DNA from: Dioszegia crocea | Lineage: Eukaryota > Basidiomycota > Tremellomycetes > Tremellales > Bulleribasidiaceae | Length of the DNA stretch: 64,000 nucleotides | Direction: 5' to 3' | Assembly (NCBI GenBank): GCA_001600615.1 | Contig: BCKK01000004.1 | Coordinates: 1,824,309-1,888,308 of the forward strand | In this document: positions 22,259-33,500 of the stretch, in pieces | Numbering within the stretch: the first letter of the stretch is position 1 | How the letters are laid out: the number at the start of each line of letters is the position of its first letter | Notes under the pieces: model-generated | The model's database searches: none | The model's input: only the letters and a program-made list of their open reading frames with translations | Told to the model about the DNA's origin: nothing | Translations under genes and position numbers: made by a program

Positions 22259-24385
22259 TTAACAACCACACTCAGCAGTCCCAGTGATCTGCACCATCAG
22301 CCGTAGTTCTATTCAGATGGACGGGAAAGAAGACTCACCCCGTTCGTAACGTGTCCAGAGCCGTCAATGGGCACGGCCCCTGCGCCAACAGCGGCCGATT
22401 TGGCGCTGTTGCCGTTGATGCCGTTCCGCTTTAGTGACTCCGCGGGCTCCTCGCCACTGGTCGCCTTGCCCTTGGCGTAGTCCTCTGGCGATGCTCCGAG
22501 ATCCCCAGCGTCAACATACGCCTCCTTGCCGTCGCCTGAACCGAAGCGCTCCTTGATGAATTGCTTGTGTGTGCGTAGGACAGATTGGAGCTCGGAGGTA
22601 GGGACGTCGTTTAGGAACTTGCACTTGCCGAATTCGCCGTCAGGGACAGCGAACCATTGCTTCCCGTCTCGGGTTTTCCTGACTTGTCAGCACAAGCACA
22701 GATGGGGCGGAAGCTGAACTCACTTGATCGCCTCAGTTGCGACAGCAATGAGCTCCTCGGTGAAGTCCTCGTGGTCCATCGACAAGCCGACAGAGGAGAT
22801 AAGGGTAAACCACTGATCGCGCTGCTCGTCGTTGATGAGCTTGCGTGAGTGTGCGAGGGTTATGGAGTAGGCCATGTCGATCTGAGAGTCAGCATTGCAA
22901 TGTGGCCGAGTTCAACGTAGGACACAAGATCTGACAGAAGACGATCGACAAGTGATTAGGAGAAGAGGACGGAATAATTCTACTCACTGTGATAGCGTGA
23001 CCGTGGCGAAGGGGGATCCGGGGTGTCAACTCCAAGGTAGGCGACCAAGTGTGGCCGAAAGCAATGACTCGGTCAAGCTTGAGTTCGTGCAAGTTTGGGG
23101 TCTCGAGCTGGATAGTCAGCACGGGCCCTTTTCGAAGAACCCAAAAGAACTCACCTCCAACATGGTCTCGATACCGCGGTGGCAGATCTCGGTACCTGCG
23201 GCCCTGACCTCCTCGCCCCCGTTGTAGCCGAAGCCGGTCTGAACGAGCTGCTCGCCGTGCTTGACGAGGAGGTCCCAGACTGCCTTGTCTCCGACAGACG
23301 CGATCTTAATGAGCTCTGCGAAACCGTTTCGGACCTGTAATTGTCAGCACGGACCAAGTTAATCAACGGACAGGAAGAGATACGGAGCAGGAAGCGCAGA
23401 GGGCAAGAAGTGGCAAGACGTAGAGAAGCAAAAGTGAGGGGCACGGACTCGAAGGGTGGATTAGGGACGCATGAGGCGGCCAAGGGGAGCATGTGCTTGA
23501 TAGAAAGGAACACAGCTTGAAGAGAGGGGAAGAAGGAGGAGCCAAGGAGAAGAAGGAGGGGCAAAGCCGAAGGCCAAAAGTCAGAAGGAGGGGTTTACGA
23601 GGAAGGAGAGGGAGTAACAAAAGGTAAGCGGGAAGAGTGAGACATGGCGGAAAAGCAAAGAAAGGGAGAGAGGACAAGAAGGGCGTCAAAACGCGGAGAG
23701 AGGGAACGTACCTGTCCAACTGGCAGAGTCTTAAGGAAAGAGAAGTCTAGGAATGTGTGGAGGGGAGCGTGGTATGCACCGAGTCGGTTCTTCAACTTGC
23801 GGTGGTTGATTCCGACCTTGATACTGACAGAGGCGTCAATAAGACCGATCAGGGTGGTGGGGACTCGGATAAAGTTGGAGGATCGACGGTAAGAAGCGCA
23901 AGCGTAGCCTGAGACGTCGGTGACGAGACCACCACCGACGACGAGAGTGGGCTCGGTTCGGACGATACCGAAGTCGTCCATGGCGTCTACGATCTCGAGC
24001 ATGGTCTAATACGTCAGCTAGGGTCCAGGCAGATGAAGGGTGGCGGATACAACTCACGTCCATTGTCTTGTGGAGCTCTCCACCTTTGACGACCTTCCAT
24101 GTGATCTCGATGTTGTAGTGGTCGAAGTACGCCTTGATCTGGTCCTTGTAGATGGGGTGGACAACTGCGGGGTTAGCCAGGGTGTGTAGGAGGTATGGAG
24201 GGAGACGTACTGGTGTCCATGACAATCAGAACTCGCTGCCATCGCTCGTAAATCTTGGCCAACTTCTCATTTTGGATGTCGAAGACGGGAGAGTTGTAAT
24301 GGAAATGGTACTTGAGCGCCTCGTAACCGTCGACCTGGATAGATCCCTTGGCGTCCTTGCTGACTTTGGCGGTGAGGTCTGACAT
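22259..24385 (-). CDS. Sugar-phosphate cyclase, DDGS/EEVS-type (dehydroquinate synthase family)
   Basis: Converts sedoheptulose 7-phosphate to a cyclitol (2-epi-5-epi-valiolone or desmethyl-4-deoxygadusol), first step to mycosporines. The start ATG is at 24385 ([14 protein letters not shown]). Motifs in order: [92 protein letters not shown], and the zinc-site region [12 protein letters not shown] ... [20 protein letters not shown] instead of G-H-T-F-G-H-A-I-E separates this branch from true shikimate dehydroquinate synthase. The C-terminal tail is Gly/Ala/Ser-rich; a last tiny exon after a GGGGTGAGT donor gives ITGTAECGC then TAA at 22259. The GHTWSP signature fits both DDGS and EEVS, but the neighbouring methyltransferase and ATP-grasp genes favour DDGS. 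TATATA lies about 100 bases upstream. Confident about the subgroup. Confidence 0.9.
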
Positions 24386-25370
24386 TGTATAGTGTAAGAG
24401 GGTGAAGTATGAAAGGATGAAGTGTTGTAAATGGGGAAGGAAGGAGGTGGGAAGGGGGAAGAACCAAGCGGTGGAGGTTTGACTATATACCGGTGTGAAA
24501 GAAGCTTGAGCTCGGACTTCCGATGGCGTTATTCGTCCCTGTCCCTACTGACTATTCCCAGCCCTCCTTCCTCTGAGCTTAGACCCTGATCGGACCCCTA
24601 CCCTCGCCATCGAGACACACACCATTCGATCTAGTCCGATCCCCTCCAAGACAGTCAAGAAACGGGGGGGTCCCTTTGGCTGTGCGGCACTGGGATCTGG
24701 GGCTCCGGCTGGTTGATGTGGGAAGCGACGAGCCGGGTATTGACAGCCACCCGCGGACCGAACACGTTCACGATCATCGACCGAGGTTGCTTCGATTGGT
24801 GGGAATCCGATGGCGGGTAGGTTGGAATGCCGGGCGATGGCTATGATCGCGGATTATGAGATCAAGCCTTGATGGCTTGGGACGCGCCTTTCGACGCGCG
24901 ATCTCTTGGGATCTCCCTGCAGCGTCCGTACCTCCCGTTGACGTTACCGCCGGCAACTGTTAGCGGCGATCTAATCTTATCAGATCAGAACAAGATCGAG
25001 GAGGAATGACATAGAGGAACGCGTCAGCAGCTTCGATCCATTCAAAGGTTTCAGGCACAGTGACGTCATTCAGGAATTGAATCAGGATCCGGAAGTTCCG
25101 GGGGAAGCGAGAGGCTATATCTGAAACGCGCTATGATGATGCGGTTGAGACGAGCATTCCGCAGAAACAGACCCCCGATCTGATGGTTCCCGCCCTGGAT
25201 CAGGAAGTCAGGGTAGAGTGGGGGTGAAGTGGGGAGGGGAGAGAATGTATCGGTGGAGGTGAGGAGGGGCTTCCGGGGAAGCAAGCGAAGAAGGAAGCAG
25301 CTGGAAGGTGGACGGACTGTTGCTTCTCACACCCTTTCCTTCATTCCCTCAATCTGCCCTAATTGCAGTC
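24386..25370. promoter_or_regulatory. Bidirectional promoter of cyclase and methyltransferase
   Basis: 985 bases between the divergent starts at 24385 (-) and 25371 (+). TATATA at 24484-24489 lies about 100 bases upstream of the cyclase ATG on that strand, a reasonable TATA position. CGCGCCTTTCGACGCGCGA at 24892-24910 is a short inverted CG-rich motif. A shared light or stress response is plausible for sunscreen genes, but I could not identify a known factor site. Confidence 0.5.
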
Positions 25371-26673
25371 ATGCCGTCCAAAGCTACCCCTCCTCCCAAG
25401 TATCATGGTGAGTTCTGCTTTCTTCCCTTCCCGACCAGTGCTGACCCGCAGAACCTGTTCAAGGCACAGTCTACCATGTGAGTCTCACCTCCACGCGGTC
25501 CCCCTTGACCCTCACTTCCCTCCTCCCTCTCCGGCTCACGCTGATTCTTGCAGGGTGACGGCCGTGAAGAAGCCCTCCTCAAGCATCTCAACTCCCTTGA
25601 CACTCTTTCATCCGCTGCCACTTCCAGCCTTTCTCTACAGGACAAATCCCAGCGTGTCCTCGATGCCATTCACGAATTCGGCAAGAAGGAGAATAGCTAT
25701 TTGATGAGTGTGGGGGATACGAAGGGGAAGCAAGTCGAGGCGTTGATCCGGGAACACAAGCCTAGGGTAAGTGAGCGGTCATCAGGGTTTGTGTGGAAAG
25801 GGCTGATCATATCAGTTGATCCTTGAGCTTGGATCCTATGTTGGATACTCCGGTATTGCCTTTTCTAGGGTGAGTCACAGTCAGCTGCTTGGGACATGTG
25901 ATTTGTGTATAGCAAGCTGATAAGATAGCACCTACCCGAACTCTACCCTGAAGCTGTGTACCCATTCGAATGGACTTCAAACACGAAAGAAGACCGAGCG
26001 GGATATATCTCTCTAGAGAAGAGTGAGGTTTACGCAGAGACAGCCAGGGGTGCTTTCAAGCTGGCAGGTCTGGACAAGGTCGTCAAGGTATGTCCGTGTT
26101 CCTTCTTGACAATCGTCATGCTGATTAAACCAGATCGTCACGGGAAGCTCTACCACCTCGCTCAAGACGCTACGCGAGACACTCCAAATGCCTCGCCCGC
26201 TCAAATTTGACATGGTCTTCTTAGATCATCTGAAGCCGCTCTATACGATTGATCTGAAGGTCATGGAGGAAGAAGGATTGGTCGGACCTGTAAGTCTTGA
26301 TCGACCCTTCCAGGAAGTTTTGCTGACACAAAAGGGCACTGTCCTCGTAGCCGATAACGTCGTCAAACCCGGAAACCCTCCTTATCTCTCCTACGTCCGC
26401 GCAACACCTTCAGCCAAACGAGCCATCCTTGCTAAGCCCCCACTCGAATCTGCACCAGCCCCCACCCCCAACCCAGCCGAAGACGAATGGGACGAGGCGT
26501 TCAAACAGGGTCCGATTGCCGAGACGCGCTGGGTGCCCGTTGAGGCTGAGGGTGTTCAGGCAGATGGTGATCCGGGGCTTGTGTACACTAGTAAGATGCT
26601 CGATGGGTGGGATCCGTACACTGGGGAAAGGGACGCTTGTGAGGTGTCGGTCTGCACGGGTCGGGTGTACTAG
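25371..26673 (+). CDS. SAM-dependent O-methyltransferase, COMT-like, mycosporine set
   Basis: Expected to methylate desmethyl-4-deoxygadusol to 4-deoxygadusol using S-adenosylmethionine. The ATG at 25371 (MPSKATPPPKYH) is followed by two tiny exons joined to GDGREEALLKHL. The SAM-binding start is LILELGSYVGYSGIAFSR, like the catechol O-methyltransferase E-L-G-x-Y-x-G-Y-S motif. LEKSEVYAETARGAFKLAGL follows at the second strand-helix, then KFDMVFLDHLKPLYTIDLK with the metal-ligand Asp, and GTVLVADNVVKPGNP with the next Asp-Asn pair. An insert of about 40 residues (Pro/Glu/Asp-rich, SAPAPTPNPAEDEWDEAF) precedes KMLDGWDPYTGERDACEVSVCTG. The gene has about seven exons and about 330 codons. It is divergent from the cyclase across one promoter. 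A truncated copy lies at 42.4 kb. The COMT fold is clear; the natural substrate is inferred from the neighbours. Confidence 0.87.
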
Positions 26674-26921
26674 AGGGAGAAATATTAGAATTATGGCGAG
26701 CCACCGTTACATACTCCATTAAACTGCTAACACTGAACGTTTGATGCATTCGGATTCTCGCAGATTAGATCATGAAAATCACAGCTGGGAAACGACGACG
26801 ACAGTGAATGTATTTGATCCCCCCCTCCGCTTTCGTCGCTTTCGTCATGGTAATTGGCCGCTGATCAGCAACTGTAATGTAGCCTCTACAGTATTTCCCC
26901 CTTGACATCCCGAATACAGAC
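26674..26921. other. Short spacer
   Basis: About 250 bases between the methyltransferase stop and the next family gene on the same strand. No element recognised. Confidence 0.4.
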
Positions 26922-28088
26922 ATGACACAATCCGACTCTTCTTACCTTGGGCTCCACGCTGTAGCCCTGCCATTTGTCCTGGCATCTAGCGCCGGCTGTG
27001 ACTGGAAACATCCGTACGACACGGAAATTTATCGATACTGCCGGAAGGTCGCGACGGGCGAGATCTTCATCACTCACCTAAGATCGAACGGAGCTGTCGC
27101 GCAGGAGGTGATTACTCAAGTGTTTAATAGCTGAATATGATAGATTTCAAGAATTGACGCTATCGACGTATGGATTAGAACGACAAATCTATATGTCAGG
27201 GTTTACGCCTATGCGTCTAAAATGCGCAAGGGGAACATACCGGTCGATGGATCGCTCCGCCGGCAATATGATGTTCTGCAGCTCTTCTTAGATGATGTAA
27301 GCCATCACTGGGGTCAAAGCTAATGAAATCAGCATCGTACTGTTCACTGTTAGTTCTGTTTAGGCTGCGAGCGGCTTGAGACTGTACTGATCCGTCAGAC
27401 CAGCTCTCTGCTTTTTTTGGCACGGTGAGCAGCATCGAAGCTGCCGGTACCATCCGGAACGAATGGTCCCCTCCTTATCTCCTCAATGAGCTGCCCCGCC
27501 TGCTCTCCGGCCGAATCGATACGAGAGCTCCTTTCGATACCTGGCCGTATCAGTATATCCGCTATCTGCAGAGGTTGTCTGCCGACTACTCAGTCGTCGA
27601 GGAGGTTCTCCAGGACCTTGCGCCCATCTACAAAATTTTCCTCCCCGTGATTGTGCGACCTCAGTATGGCGAGTGGAATGGGCAGCTATTGGAGGGGAGT
27701 TTATCGGAGATCAACCGCGACGAGTTTTCCGAAAGAGCCTCAGCAGCTAAGGTCAGTTTCTTACCTGCTTCCCAAAGTCTGCTTCATGCTGACAGCTATG
27801 CAGAATTCGAATTTTCTGTATAACTTTGTGGCGACAAATCCTTTTCTTTCCTTCTTCCGCTCTATTGGGACGAACGACGATCAGCAGCCACTACACTCAA
27901 CTATGGCTGCTACGCAGGGTCAGGATACTGCCAAAATCTTCCCTCGATCCAAGGCCTATACTGAAGCTCGTGAGAAACAGGCTACTGCGAACGCTCCAGT
28001 CGGGACCCCACTCAATGACATCTCGCCAATCACCTCTCGCTCTAGGCGATCTGATGTGCCGTATAAAAGTGTCGAGGATAGAGAATGA
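26922..28088 (+). CDS. Single-domain 'GCDW-FITHLK' family protein
   Basis: The ATG at 26922 (MTQSDSSYLGLHAV) leads straight to LPFVLASSAGCDWKHP, YRYCRKVATGEIFITHLR. Exon 1 ends at Q-E, before a GTGATT donor. Exon 2 (ISRIDAIDVWIRTTNLYVRV...RRQYDVLQLF) matches the family helix segment. Exon 3 contains FFGTVSSIEAAGTIRNEW, DTWPYQYIRYLQR, and IFLPVIVRPQYGEWNGQLL. The last exon begins NSNFLYNFVATNPFLSFF and ends in a charged Ser/Arg-rich tail (SRSRRSDVPYKSVEDRE). The total is about 310 residues, one domain unit plus a tail. It lies directly downstream of the methyltransferase gene in the same orientation. Of the single-unit genes it is the closest to the repeats at 11.8-14.9 kb. No function is known. 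Confidence 0.75.
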
Positions 28089-28472
28089 GGTAGCTGTCAA
28101 TGAGGGCCGGCGGTGCAAGGGGAGGATTATTCTGCGCAGTATCTAGAAGGGATGTGTATCTCGTGTAATGATGTGTAGCTTATGTATGTACCGCTCGGCA
28201 ACGACTCCAGTTCCCGTCACAGGTAGAGATTAGTAGCCGGGTCGGAGCCGAGGTCCGATGTTGTAGTCGGCTATACGGCTGAAGAAACGGGTGCCCATGG
28301 ACATCATCTACCACTTGATGTGATATATATATAGGGCGACGTCTCAGCAGCTGATACATCCCGGAAACAACCTTCCGCTACCCAATTTCGAGCTCGGACC
28401 ATCCCAAAAGCCGTAGGAGCCGCCAAGCCATCAACTCGGAAGCTCGTCGACCCCTTCAATCACGTCTACACA
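28089..28472. promoter_or_regulatory. Promoter region with TATA-like run
   Basis: 384 bases. TATATATATA at 28324-28333 lies about 140 bases upstream of the ATG at 28473 and is the only candidate core element seen. Confidence 0.45.
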
Positions 28473-30019
28473 ATGCCTGCTTCATCCCTTCCTACACCAG
28501 CTCTCAGTCCCAAGGGAGCTGAAGCGATCTCTACCTATCTCGACAAAGTAGTCAAGGAGCGAGAGTCACCTGCCACTTGGCTTGGAGCTACGACTGCGAA
28601 GGGGGAATTGTTTTTCGAGTGGAAAGGAGAAAGGGTATGGGGTGATGGCAGGGCGAAGTGCAAGAGGACACGCGTGAGTTCCTGACAATAGTCAAGACAT
28701 TCAAGGACATGGCACGATTCTCAGTCCACTCTGTCTTACCAGACCTGATGATCTTGAAGATTACATTAGATCATAGCTGATCCTCCGCAGTGCTCCAGCT
28801 GTTTTCCACCTCAAAGCTGGTGACTACTGTGAGTTTGTCTTGAGCCAGAGACCTGTATCTCTCATCTGACATTCAGGTCGCGGCTCTGCAGCAAGTTGAG
28901 CAAGGAAAGATAAGCCTGGACGATTCGGCGGCACTCGCCAAGGTCTGCCCTGAGCTAGCCCAATTGCAAGTTCTCGAGGGGTTTGCAGAGGACGGAACTG
29001 CCAAGTTACGGAAGCCAAAGACAGAGATCACCCTCAGGATGCTGCTCAATCATACCAACGGTAAGTGCAGATTACGCTCTTATAGCTTCGGGCTGATCTC
29101 CAGGTCTCACATATGGCTTCTCCGATGCCAACATCGCCCAATACTGCGCCGAGACTGGTGTTCCCTCCATGTGGTCTCCCAATACCCCCATCGCCGCCTT
29201 CGTCCAGCCCCTGGCCTTCGACCCCGGAGCTCACTTCCGATATGGAATTGGAATCGACTGGGCGGGAATTATGGTCACCCGTCTTTCCGGACTCGATCTC
29301 GAGGCGTACTTCAAAAAGCACATCTGGACACCCTGCGGTATCACCTCCATCACCTTCCTCCCGCCCAAGAATTGGGATGAGGTGGCTATGGCCATGACGG
29401 TCCGAGACCCATTCCATACCGGTCCAGTGAAGCTTATGGAGGGCACGGCGATGGGTAGACCGATGGACCCGGACGTTATCGGTCCCAACTATATGGGCGG
29501 CGGAGGTCTGTTCGGGACGGCAAGGGACTACCTCGCTTTTCTTCGAGGTCTTTTACGATCCGCAGATCCCAATACGGCCGACAACGAGCGGTTGCTCAAA
29601 TCCGAGACGTTCGCTCTGCTCTTTACCGACTCGATACCCGAGGCGCACGCGGCGGAGATTAGGAAGGACATAGCGAGCATGGCGGAGAAGCAGCACGTGC
29701 ATGACCCGGCCATTCTCACAGAAGGGACAGGTGGGAAAGTCGGGTATGGACCGGCACTTTTCATCAACCTTGTGGATAGCAAGTTTGGGCGGAAGGCGAT
29801 GAGTGGGTTCTGGGACGGGGCGGCCAAGACTTACTATTGGTTGGATTCTACTACTGGAGTCGCGGTGAGTTTGAGCATTGGCAGATCCAATGGAGGTGAA
29901 GGTTGCTTGCGCTGACTATTTAGGGAATTTGCTTCACCAACCTCTTATCGCACAATCCTGATCCATACAATCACGTCTTCAACAACTTTGAGAGGATCCT
30001 GTATGATCATCTGGAATAG
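28473..30019 (+). CDS. Beta-lactamase-fold serine hydrolase (class C / esterase type), apparent frameshift in exon 1
   Basis: Members of this family hydrolyse esters or amides with a Ser-Lys-Tyr active site; many fungal ones are cytosolic esterases or polyketide transacylases. The S-x-x-K is seen in LFSTSKLVTT (exon 2). LRMLLNHTNGLTYGF is the usual family motif after it. The tyrosine motif is in HFRYGIGIDWAG (Y-G-x-G-I-D), and YMGGGGLFGTARDYLAFLRGLL is the conserved region that follows. GYGPALFIN and GFWDGAAKTYYWLDSTTGVAG carry the family's final G-x-W-x-G-A-A-x-x-x-Y/W-x-D segment. The stop is at 30017-30019. Exon 1 reads well to ...FFEWKGER, then needs the 17 bases at 28635-28651 removed, or a shift, to reach EVQEDT that leads into the next exon. 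No signal peptide is visible. It lies within the mycosporine region, but no specific role can be assigned. Confidence 0.8.
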
Positions 30020-30588
30020 AGCTTGCGGAATGCATGGGTATTTGGGGGGGGCTGAATCCAAGACGACAGCTGCAGTTGCTAATACTTGACATTCCTGTCC
30101 TTCTTGCGCAATGAGCCACTCACAGCCTCGGCCGGGCCCTCACGAGTACTGATCGATCGATTGCACCGGACGAAGACCTCCAACACCGGTGTCTCAAGTC
30201 TCTTGACATGCTGCCGATGATGTATGGCTGTTATACGACTTATCAATCTCTCGTGTTCATAGACAAAGCTCGCATAGCGAGCCTCGGCAGGTATCCGGCT
30301 TACATCGGCCTCGGCTACCGAGGTGTTTTTGCGCCGCGGAAGTCCGCGGCTTCCGCGGAGGTGTCTCGTGCCTGGCTCGAAACACCCAATCCGATGACGC
30401 GTGCCTGATTCACAACATCTCATCGTCGATCGGCAGTGAGTGGATGAAAATTCTCCCTATGTATCTGTTTGCTGACGCTGACCTCGGACACCGACTCAGT
30501 CTGAGTCTAGAAAACATGAATACCGCATAGATAAGACTTCTCCATCTTTCTTCAGTCTCATCACATCTCGCAAAGGCGTCCAACAACA
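30020..30588. other. Intergenic with a strong hairpin
   Basis: 569 bases between two plus-strand genes. It contains the hairpin noted separately at 30334-30358. Otherwise nothing distinctive was seen; it should hold the promoter of the ABC transporter gene. Confidence 0.45.
30334..30358. repeat. GC-rich inverted repeat (9-bp stem, 7-base loop)
   Basis: CCGCGGAAG, then TCCGCGG, then CTTCCGCGG: a perfect 9-bp inverted repeat whose loop also contains CCGCGG. Three CCGCGG words fall in 25 bases. It could be a paired regulatory site for a CGG-binding zinc-cluster factor or a simple hairpin. Confidence 0.7.
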
Positions 30589-33500
30589 ATGGACAGCTCA
30601 GCCCCGGTCAAGTCCGCTCCTTACACCCTGGCCACGCCTGTTGGCGAGAGAGCATTGGACGATCTTCATCTATCCCCCCCTACCCCTACTCGAGGCGCGT
30701 CATTCACCGAAGCCAACAGAGAGCCTTCTGCCGCTACTCTTGTCCCTACTCCTACGTCCCGAACTTCCTCCACTCACTCTCATTTCTACGCCAGCCCCGC
30801 TCAAACACACGCCGACGCGGATCGTCAGCCCGACGCCGAGTCTGAGCCTGTCCAAAACAGTCAGCCGGCCAAGTATGGCGCGGATGATTCGGAGCACTTG
30901 TCCAGAGAGGGAAGCACCACTCCGATTGCCTCCAACGCTTCCGCCAAAGGCAAGAAGGAGGACTCTGAGGATGACGACTGGAGCTATGATGCCCATTTAA
31001 AGGTTTGTCTGAAATTAACGTTCAGACCCAGCTGACAGTCAGGCCAACCACAAACTTCTTGAATCCCGCGATATCCCCCCCACTCGTTCCGTCGCCCTCG
31101 CCTACAAAGACCTCTGCGTACGCGGCACCGGCAGCGCTGACGATGTAACCTACGCCCCAACCGTCGGTACCATCATCTTCCCTTGGACTGCGCGGCGGTA
31201 CAAGAAGCGCCAAGCGAAACTTACTGCTGCGCGTCAGACAGACGAGCAGAAGGGCGCGGTCAAGGATGAGAAGGAGGAGTCGTTGAAGAAGGGCGAGCGA
31301 TTCCTCGTTCGGGATTTCAACGGGGTTGTTCAGCCTGGGGAGATGATGCTGGTAGTCGGGCGTCCGGGGAGTGGGTGTACCACATTCCTCAAGGCTCTAT
31401 CGGGTCTGCACCAGGGCTACGCCGGTGTGGACGGAAAGGTTTACTTCGGGAATATGGACTCGGATAAGGCGCTCAAGCCTTACAAATCCGACGTCGTCTT
31501 TAACCCGGAAGAAGACATGCACGACCCCAACCTCCTCGTCGGCCACACGATGGACTTTGCGCTGCGCAATAACACGCCTGCCCCTACTGCTCGACTACCC
31601 AAGGAACACGGTGGCGAGCCCATGTCGGCGGATGAATACCGGGAGAAGGAGAAGGGCACCTTGTTGAAGGTGTTTGGACTGGAGCACACCCACGACACCA
31701 AAGTCGGAGATCAGTATGTCCGGGGTGTATCGGGCGGAGAGAAGAAGCGAGTATCTATCGCGGAGGTTCTCACTTCCAAAGCGTCAGTACAGATGTGGGA
31801 CAACGCCACTAGGGGTCTGGACGCCGATACCGCTCTTCGATACACCAAGGTCATTCGGACTTTGTGTGACGTCGAACGGAACGCCGCGGTCATTACGGTC
31901 TACCAGGCTGGTAATGGGATTTACGACTGTTTCGACAAGGTCACTGTCATTGCTGAGGGTCGGGTGATCTACTATGGTCCCAGGGGAGAGGCGAGGGAGT
32001 ACTTTGAGGACCTCGGTTTTGTCCATCCCGACGGAGGCAACACGGCGGATTTCTTGACTTCCGTCACTGCTGTGAGTTCGGTCTTCTGGGATGTGGAATC
32101 TTGCTGATTTCTAGACCAATGAGCGTCAAGTCAAAGAAGGCCACAATGGCAAAGTTCCCACTACCTCCGCCGAGTTCGCCGATGCCTACAACAAGTCCGA
32201 AATATCCAAGCGGATGCACGAGGAGCTCGATCGTCATCTCGCCGACGAAAAGCTCAGCGCCGACACTGAGCACGCTCAATCCGTCATCCAGTCGCAAAAG
32301 GAGAAGTACGCCTTGAAGGGTTTCCCCGAAAAGGCTAGCTTCGCCACTCAGGTCAAGGCGGCGTTGATTAGAGACTATCAACAGAGATGGGGAGATCAAT
32401 GGTATGCTCAACCCTTGGGCATTGCTGATTTCCAGGACACTATGGGCTCGACAAGTAACCACCCTCATCCAAGCCTTAACGGTCGGATCGGTATTCTACT
32501 CGGTGTCCGACACCACTGGCGGTCTTTTCCTCCGTGGCGGTGTCGTCTTCCTCTCGATCCTCTACCCATCTCTCATCTCCCTTTCGGAAACCACCAACGC
32601 CTTCTCCGGTCGGGCCGTCATGGCCAAACACAAGGCTGCGTCAATGTATCGTCCCTCCGCCGTCTTTGTCGCTTCGACAATCGGCGACCTTCCCATCTTC
32701 TTCGTCCAACTGGTCATCTTCACACTCATCATCTACTTCATGGCCGGTCTGAAAGTCACCGCGGGTGGTTACTTCACATTCCTCCTCTTTGTCTACTTCT
32801 GTACCCTCACCACAACCGCCTTCTTCCGATTCATCGGTTACTCCTTCGGAACATTCAACAACGCGTCTAAGGTCTCCGGGTTCATGTTCTCGGTGTTGGT
32901 CACCTACGCCGGCTACGTTATCTACTCGCCATTCATGAAACCCTGGTTCGCCTGGATTAGATGGATCAACCCAATCTATTACTCGGTGGAAGCACTCCTC
33001 GCGAATGAGCTCGAGGGGCTTCAGCTCCAATGCATCCAGCCCCAACTTGCGCCTTACGGACCCGGGTACGAGGGTCAGCCTGCCGGATGTGCCATCGCTG
33101 GCGCCACTCCTGGCTCTACCACCCTATCCGCGACAGCATGGATGAACACTGCTTTGGCATTCTATCGATCTCACGTCTGGCGCAACTTCGGGTTTGTCAT
33201 CGCCTTCTGGTTCCTCTGCCTGCTGCTTTGTGCGATCGCTATCGAGCGACTTCCAGCTGCTGGGTCTAACAAGTCTACCTTGCTGTACAAGCCCGGCGGA
33301 GGTGGGAAGTTCATCAAGAAGGCGAATCAGAATGGTAAGGAGCCGAGGGATGAGGAAGAGGGACGTGGGGAGATGCAGACCAACGAGAAGGCTGCTGGTG
33401 GGAAAGACAAGGATGGGAAGAAGTCCGAGAAGCAGGGTAATGAGCAGGTTCACGCTGCCAACACGTGAGTCAAAGCTACCGGTATGTGCTGACGTCCAGC

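Noticed and set aside
22259..24385. Shikimate-pathway dehydroquinate synthase
   Set aside because: GHTWSP and RHGHA at the metal site are of the EEVS/DDGS branch, and fungal dehydroquinate synthase is normally part of the pentafunctional AROM protein.
31340..31400. ABC transporter NBD1 as inactivated (missing Walker A lysine)
   Set aside because: GRPGSGCTT with Cys at that position and the diverged Walker B are normal for fungal PDR transporters.
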